From positions 82,451,919-82,515,918 of the forward strand of contig OX352761.1 of the NCBI GenBank assembly GCA_947095585.1: a DNA stretch of 64,000 nucleotides, in the 5' to 3' direction. The position numbers and the translations under genes were made by a program. This document shows positions 56,701-64,000 of this stretch, one piece after another (position 1 is the stretch's first letter; each line of letters begins with the position of its first letter). The stretch comes from Nephrocerus scutellatus (lineage: Eukaryota > Arthropoda > Insecta > Diptera > Pipunculidae). Below the pieces are notes generated by a model, which was not told where the DNA came from, did not search any database, and worked only from the letters and a program-made list of their open reading frames with translations.

Positions 56701-59700
56701 TGCTTTGTGTCAGTAATTCCAGACAATAATGATCATATTTCAGAAGTTCCATAGGAAGAAATCTTATAGTCACATCTTAGTCCTACATTCCGAATTTCAT
56801 GCGAATCGCTTGAGAAACTGCTTTGTTCCATAAATTCCAGACAATAGTGATCATATTCAAGAAGTTCCAAAGGAAGAAATCTTATAGTCACATCTTAGTC
56901 ACACATTCCGAATTTCGTGCGAATCGCTTGAAAAATTGCCTTGTTCAAGTAATTCCAGACAATAATGATCATATTCCAGAAGTTCCATAGGAAGAAATCT
57001 TATAGTCACATCTTAGTCCTGCATTCCGAATTTCATGCGAATCGCTTGAGAAATTGCTTTGTTCCAGAAATTCCAGACAATAACGATCATATTCCAGATA
57101 TACCATAGGAAGAAATCTTATAGTCACATCTTAGTCACACATTTCGAATTTCGTGCCCATCGGTTTTAAAAATAGCTTTGTTCCAGAAATTCCAGACAAT
57201 AATGATCATATTCCAGAAGTTCCATAGGAAGAAATCTTATAGTCGCATCTTAGTCCTACATTCCGAATTTCGTGCGAATCGCTTGAAAAATTGCTTTGTT
57301 CCAGAAATTCCAGACAATAATAATTATATTCCAGAAGTTCCATAGGAAGAAATCCTGTAGTCGCATCTTAGTCCTACATTCCGAATTTCATGCGAATCGC
57401 TTGAGAAATTGCTTTGTTCCAGAAATTCCAGACAATATTGATCATATTCCAGAAGTTCCATAGGAGGAAATTTCATAGTCATATCTTAGTCACACATTCC
57501 GAATTTTGTGCGAATCGCTTGAAAAATCGCTTTGTTCCAGAAATTCCAGACAATAATGATCATATTCCAGAAGCTCCATAGGAAGAAAGCTTATAGTCAC
57601 ATCTAAGTCCTACATTCCCAATTTCATGCGAATCGCTTGAGAAATTGCTAAGTTCCATAATTTCCAGACAATAATGATCATATTCCAGAAGTTCCATAGG
57701 AAGAATTGTTATAGTCCCATCTTAGTCACAAATTCCGAATTTCATGCGAATCGCTTGAAAAATTGCTTTGTTGCAGAAATTCCAGACAATAATGATCATA
57801 TTCCAGAAGTTCCATAGGAAGAAATCTTATAGTCACATCTTAGTCCTGCATTCCGAAGCTGATTTTCTCCATAAATTCCAGATCATAATAATTATATTCC
57901 AGAATTTCCATAGGAAGAAATCTTATAATCACATCTTAGTCACACATTCCGAATTTCGTGCGAATCGCTTGAAAAGTTGCTTTGTTCAAGAAATTCCAGA
58001 CAATAATGATCATATTCCAGAAATACCATAGGAAGAAATCTTATAGTCACTTCTTAGTCACACATTCCGAATTTCGTGCGAATCGCTTGAAAAATTGCTT
58101 TGTTCCAGTTATTCCAGACAATAATGATCATATTTCAGAAGTTCCATAGGAAGAAATCTTATAGTCGCATCTTAGTCCTACATTCCGAATTTCATGCGAA
58201 TCGCTTGAGAAATTGCTTTGTTCCAGAAATTCCAGACAATAATGATCATATTCCAGGAGTTATATAGGAAGAAATCTTATAGTCACATCTTAGTCAAACA
58301 TTCCGAATTTCAAGCGAATCGCTTGAAAATTTGCTTTGTTCCAGAAATTCCAGACAATAATGATCATATTCCAGAAGTTCCATAGGAAGAAATCTTATAG
58401 TTACATCTTAGTCCTACGTTCCAAATTTCATGCGAATCGCTTGAGAAATTGCTTTGTTCCCGAAATTCCAGACAATAATGATCATATTCCAGAAATACCA
58501 TAGGAAGAAATCTTATAGTCACATCTTAGTTACGCATTCCGAATTTCGTGCGAATCGCTTGAAAAATTGCTTTGTTCCAGAAATTCCAGACAATAGTGAT
58601 AATATTCAAGAAGTTCCAAAGGAAGAAATCTTGTAGTCACATCTTAGTCACACATTCCGAATTTCGTGCGAATCGCTTGAAAAATTGCTTTGTTCCAGAA
58701 ATTCCAGACAATAATAATTATATTCCAGAAGTTCCAAAGGAAGAAATCCTGTAGTCGCATCTTAGTCCTACATTCCGAAATTCATGCGAATCGCTTGAGA
58801 AATTGCTTTGTTCCAGAAATTCCAGACAATATTGATCATATTCCAGAAGTTCCATAGGAGGAAATTTCATAGTCATATCTTAGTCACACATTCCGAATTT
58901 TGTGCGAATCGCTTGAAAAATCGCTTTGTTCCAGAAATTCCAGACAATAATGATCATATTCCAGAAGCTCCATAGGAAGAAAGCTTATAGTCACATCTAA
59001 GTCCTACATTCCCAATTTCATGCGAATCGCTTGAGAAATTGCTTTGTTCCATAATTTCCAGACAATAATGATCATATTCCAGAAGTTCCATAGGAAGAAA
59101 TGTTATAGTCCCATCTTAGTCACAAATTCCGAATTTCATGCGAATCGCTTGAAAAATTGCTTTGTTGCAGAAATTCCAGACAATAATGATCATATTCCAG
59201 AAGTTCCATAGGAAGAAATCTTATAGTCACATCTTAGTCCTGCATTCCGAAGCTGATTTTCTCCATAAATTCCAGATCATAATAATTATATTCCAGAATT
59301 TCCATAGGAAGAAATCTTATGGTCACACCTTAGTCCTACATTCTGAATTTCATGCGAATCGCTTGAGAAATTGCTTTGTTCCAGAAATTCCAGACAAAAA
59401 TGATCATATTCCAGAAGTTCCATAGGAAGAAATCTTATAGTCACATCTTAGTCCTGCATTCCGAAATTGATTTTCTCCATAAAATCCAGATCATAATGAT
59501 TATATTCCAGAAGTTCCATAGGAAGAAATCTTATAGTCACATCTTAGTCACACATTCCGAATTACGTGCGAATCGCTTGAAAAATTGCTTTGTGTCAGTA
59601 ATTCCAGACAATAATGATCATATTTCAGAAGTTCCATAGGAAGAAATCTTATAGTCACATCTTAGTCCTACATTCCGAATTTCATGCGAATCGCTTGAGA

Positions 59701-62700
59701 AACTGCTTTGTTCCATAAATTCCAGACAATAGTGATCATATTCAAGAAGTTCCAAAGGAAGAAATCTTATAGTCACATCCTAGTCACACATTCCGAATTT
59801 CGTGCGAATCGCTTGAAAAATTGCCTTGTTCAAGTAATTCCAGACAATAATGATCATATTCCAGAAGTTCCATAGGAAGAAATCTTATAGTCACATCTTA
59901 GTCCTGCATTCCGAATTTCATGCGAATCGCTTGAGAAATTGCTTTGTTCCAGAAATTCCAGACAATAATGATCATATTCCAGATATACCATAGGAAGAAA
60001 TCTTATAGTCACATCTTAGTCACACATTTCGAATTTCGTGCCCATCGGTTTTAAAAATAGCTTTGTTCCAGAAATTCCAGACAATAATGATCATATTCCA
60101 GAAGTTCCATAGGAAGAAATCTTATAGTCGCATCTTAGTCCTACATTCCGAATTTCGTGCGAATCGCTTGAAAAATTGCTTTGTTCCAGAAATTCCAGAC
60201 AATAATAATTATATTCCAGAAGTTCCATAGGAAGAAATCCTGTAGTCGCATCTTAGTCCTACATTCCGAATTTCATGCGAATCGCTTGAGAAATTGCTTT
60301 GTTCCAGAAATTCCAGACAATATTGATCATATTCCAGAAGTTCCATAGGAGGAAATTTCATAGTCATATCTTAGTCACACATTCCGAATTTTGTGCGAAT
60401 CGCTTGAAAAATCGCTTTGTTCCAGAAATTCCAGACAATAATGATCATATTCCAGAAGCTCCATAGGAAGAAAGCTTATAGTCACATCTAAGTCCTACAT
60501 TCCCAATTTCATGCGAATCGCTTGAGAAATTGCTAAGTTCCATAATTTCCAGACAATAATGATCATATTCCAGAAGTTCCATAGGAAGAAATGTTATAGT
60601 CCCATCTTAGTCACAAATTCCGAATTTCATGCGAATCGCTTGAAAAATTGCTTTGTTGCAGAAATTCCAGACAATAATGATCATATTCCAGAAGTTCCAT
60701 AGGAAGAAATCTTATAGTCACATCTTAGTCCTGCATTCCGAAGCTGATTTTCTCCATAAATTCCAGATCATAATAATTATATTCCAGAATTTCCATAGGA
60801 AGAAATCTTATAATCACATCTTAGTCACACATTCCGAATTTCGTGCGAATCGCTTGAAAAGTTGCTTTGTTCAAGAAATTCCAGACAATAATGATCATAT
60901 TCCAGAAATACCATAGGAAGAAATCTTATAGTCACTTCTTAGTCACACATTCCGAATTTCGTGCGAATCGCTTGAAAAATTGCTTTGTTCCAGTTATTCC
61001 AGACAATAATGATCATATTTCAGAAGTTCCATAGGAAGAAATCTTATAGTCGCATCTTAGTCCTACATTCCGAATTTCATGCGAATCGCTTGAGAAATTG
61101 CTTTGTTCCAGAAATTCCAGACAATAATGATCATATTCCAGGAGTTATATAGGAAGAAATCTTATAGTCACATCTTAGTCAAACATTTCGAATTTCAAGC
61201 GAATCGCTTGAAAATTTGCTTTGTTCCAGAAATTCCAGACAATAATGATCATATTCCAGAAGTTCCATAGGAAGAAATCTTATAGTTACATCTTAGTCCT
61301 ACGTTCCAAATTTCATGCGAATCGCTTGAGAAATTGCTTTGTTCCCGAAATTCCAGACAATAATGATCATATTCCAGAAATACCATAGGAAGAAATCTTA
61401 TAGTCACATCTTAGTCACGCATTCCGAATTTCGTGCGAATCGCTTGAAAAATTGCTTTGTTCCAGAAATTCCAGACAATAGTGATAATATTCAAGAAGTT
61501 CCAAAGGAAGAAATCTTGTAGTCACATCTTAGTCACACATTCCGAATTTCGTGCGAATCGCTTGAAAAATTGCTTTGTTCCAGAAATTCCAGACAATAAT
61601 AATTATATTCCAGAAGTTCCAAAGGAAGAAATCCTGTAGTCGCATCTTAGTCCTACATTCCGAAATTCATGCGAATCGCTTGAGAAATTGCTTTGTTCCA
61701 GAAATTCCAGACAATATTGATCATATTCCAGAAGTTCCATAGGAGGAAATTTCATAGTCATATCTTAGTCACACATTCCGAATTTTGTGCGAATCGCTTG
61801 AAAAATCGCTTTGTTCCAGAAATTCCAGACAATAATGATCATATTCCAGAAGCTCCATAGGAAGAAAGCTTATAGTCACATCTAAGTCCTACATTCCCAA
61901 TTTCATGCGAATCGCTTGAGAAATTGCTTTGTTCCATAATTTCCAGACAATAATGATCATATTCCAGAAGTTCCATAGGAAGAAATGTTATAGTCCCATC
62001 TTAGTCACAAATTCCGAATTTCATGCGAATCGCTTGAAAAATTGCTTTGTTGCAGAAATTCCAGACAATAATGATCATATTCCAGAAGTTCCATAGGAAG
62101 AAATCTTATAGTCACATCTTAGTCCTGCATTCCGAAGCAGATTTTCTCCATAAATTCCAGATCATAATAATTATATTCCAGAATTTCCATAGGAAGAAAT
62201 CTTATGGTCACACCTTAGTCCTACATTCTGAATTTCATGCGAATCGCTTGAGAAATTGCTTTGTTCCAGAAATTCCAGACAAAAATGATCATATTCCAGA
62301 AGTTCCATAGGAAGAAATCTTATAGTCACATCTTAGTCCTGCATTCCGAAATTGATTTTCTCCATAAAATCCAGATCATAATGATTATATTCCAGAAGTT
62401 CCATAGGAAGAAATCTTATAGTCACATCTTAGTCACACATTCCGAATTACGTGCGAATCGCTTGAAAAATTGCTTTGTGTCAGTAATTCCAGACAATAAT
62501 GATCATATTTCAGAAGTTCCATAGGAAGAAATCTTATAGTCACATCTTAGTCCTACATTCCGAATTTCATGCGAATCGCTTGAGAAACTGCTTTGTTCCA
62601 TAAATTCCAGACAATAGTGATCATATTCAAGAAGTTCCAAAGGAAGAAATCTTATAGTCACATCCTAGTCACACATTCCGAATTTCGTGCGAATCGCTTG

Positions 62701-64000
62701 AAAAATTGCCTTGTTCAAGTAATTCCAGACAATAATGATCATATTCCAGAAGTTCCATAGGAAGAAATCTTATAGTCACATCTTAGTCCTGCATTCCGAA
62801 TTTCATGCGAAACGCTTGAGAAATTGCTTTGTTCCAGAAATTCCAGACAATAATGATCATATTCCAGATATACCATAGGAAGAAATCTTATAGTCACATC
62901 TTAGTCACACATTTCGAATTTCGTGCCCATCGGTTTTAAAAATAGCTTTGTTCCAGAAATTCCAGACAATAATGATCATATTCCAGAAGTTCCATAGGAA
63001 GAAATCTTATAGTCGCATCTTAGTCCTACATTCCGAATTTCGTGCGAATCGCTTGAAAAATTGCTTTGTTCCAGAAATTCCAGACAATAATAATTATATT
63101 CCAGAAGTTCCATAGGAAGAAATCCTGTAGTCGCATCTTAGTCCTACATTCCGAATTTCATGCGAATCGCTTGAGAAATTGCTTTGTTCCAGAAATTCCA
63201 GACAATATTGATCATATTCCAGAAGTTCCATAGGAGGAAATTTCATAGTCATATCTTAGTCACATATTCCGAATTTTGTGCGAATCGCTTGAAAAATCGC
63301 TTTGTTCCAGAAATTCCAGACAATAATGATCATATTCCAGAAGCTCCATAGGAAGAAAGCTTATAGTCACATCTAAGTCCTACATTCCCAATTTCATGCG
63401 AATCGCTTGAGAAATTGCTAAGTTCCATAATTTCCAGACAATAATGATCATATTCCAGAAGTTCCATAGGAAGAAATGTTATAGTCCCATCTTAGTCACA
63501 AATTCCGAATTTCATGCGAATCGCTTGAAAAATTGCTTTGTTGCAGAAATTCCAGACAATAATGATCATATTCCAGAAGTTCCATAGGAAGAAATCTTAT
63601 AGTCACATCTTAGTCCTGCATTCCGAAGCTGATTTTCTCCATAAATTCCAGATCATAATAATTATATTCCAGAATTTCCATAGGAAGAAATCTTATAATC
63701 ACATCTTAGTCACACATTCCGAATTTCGTGCGAATCGCTTGAAAAGTTGCTTTGTTCAAGAAATTCCAGACAATAATGATCATATTCCAGAAATACCATA
63801 GGAAGAAATCTTATAGTCACTTCTTAGTCACACATTCCGAATTTCGGGCGAATCGCTTGAAAAATTGCTTTGTTCCAGTTATTCCAGACAATAATGATCA
63901 TATTTCAGAAGTTCCATAGGAAGAAATCTTATAGTCGCATCTTAGTCCTACATTCCGAATTTCATGCGAATCGCTTGAGAAATTGCTTTGTTCCAGAAAT
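47755..64000. repeat. 2885-bp higher-order repeat array, about 5.6 units
   Basis: Landmarks recur at exactly 2885 bp: 47836, 50721, 53606, 56491, 59376, 62261; and 49799, 52684, 55569, 58454, 61339. The length equals 22 monomers of 118 bp plus 3 shortened monomers of about 96 bp (22x118 + 3x96 = 2884). Unit starts are near 47755, 50640, 53525, 56410, 59295 and 62180. Units differ only at scattered bases, so they are recent copies. The array runs off the right edge. Confidence 0.93.

Larger units (their letters stand above)
27481..64000. repeat. 118-bp satellite DNA array, over 36 kb, continuing past the window
   Basis: Tandem monomers of 118 bp, counted directly and confirmed by repeated landmarks 118 bp apart (for example 36424 and 36542). 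Roughly 310 monomers fill the region. Each monomer has a ttccagaaattcc block, the palindrome atgatcat, ttccagaa(g/t)ttccataggaagaaat, cttatagtcacatcttagtc, and a cattccgaatttc(a/g)tgcgaatcgcttga block. Because 118 is not a multiple of 3, the frame rotates with each monomer and the 60-87-residue ORFs are by-products. All monomers are in one orientation. Size and homogeneity fit pericentromeric or other heterochromatic satellite. Confidence 0.97.

Noticed and set aside
30182..63801. Dozens of 60-87-residue plus-strand ORFs with recurring MFQKFQT and HSEFRANRLKN motifs
   Set aside because: They are translations of the 118-bp satellite. 118 is not a multiple of 3, so frames rotate and close after two or three monomers; there is no start context, splice pattern or independent evidence of coding.
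27481..64000. CRISPR-like array
   Set aside because: The repeats are contiguous with no unique spacers and monomers are 118 bp; the context is eukaryotic.
27481..64000. CENP-B box in the satellite
   Set aside because: The minus strand attcgcacgaaattcggaat loosely recalls the box (TTCG, then an A), but the required CGGG end is absent. No match can be claimed.

Overview
The window looks like repeat-dense heterochromatin of an insect, most likely a dipteran. It is AT-rich and holds no intact gene I can defend. The insect call rests on remnants of a Ty3/gypsy retroelement of the errantivirus type: an env-like gene with a furin-type RHKR site, a tRNA-Ser-like primer site reading TGGCGCAGTCGGT, and a -1 frameshift between gag and pol. 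Degraded non-LTR (LINE) fragments support it. No prokaryotic organisation is visible.

Layout. 1-1657: minus-strand LINE remnant (endonuclease end, linker, reverse transcriptase with YADD), running off the left edge. 1658-6115: AT-rich repeats, an unassigned 120-residue ORF, and a 1397-bp tandem duplication (3017-4413 / 4414-5810). Each duplicate carries a SINE-like segment with a perfect Pol III B box, AT-rich repeats and a degenerate ~122-bp minisatellite. 6116-26290: five partial copies (A-E) of one errantivirus-like element, all on the minus strand, with protease remnants at 8695, 11931, 15193, 20032 and 24510. A and B are a 3236-bp tandem pair and keep env pieces. B to D each end in primer site, partial LTR, LINE endonuclease fragment, ~122-bp minisatellite and a spacer, then run straight into the next copy. 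E has a truncated LTR fused directly to minisatellite. The copies share the same internal deletions and nonsense or frameshift lesions. The block therefore grew mainly by segmental duplication of a dead element, not by repeated insertion.

26300-27480 is an unassigned non-repetitive island. 27481-64000 (over 36 kb, reaching the right edge) is one satellite array with a 118-bp monomer. Its left edge is divergent. Next come a 236-bp dimeric higher-order repeat and several nested duplications (about 0.94, 1.16, 1.94 and 2.2 kb). From about 47755 onward there is a nearly uniform 2885-bp higher-order repeat, best explained as 25 monomers: 22 of 118 bp and 3 shortened ones of about 96 bp.

No gene here is likely to make a working product. 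The interest lies in the architecture: same-orientation dead errantiviruses beside a satellite, which resembles pericentromeric sequence or a piRNA cluster (inference), and a well-resolved record of satellite expansion. All identities come from reading motifs by eye; no database search was run.
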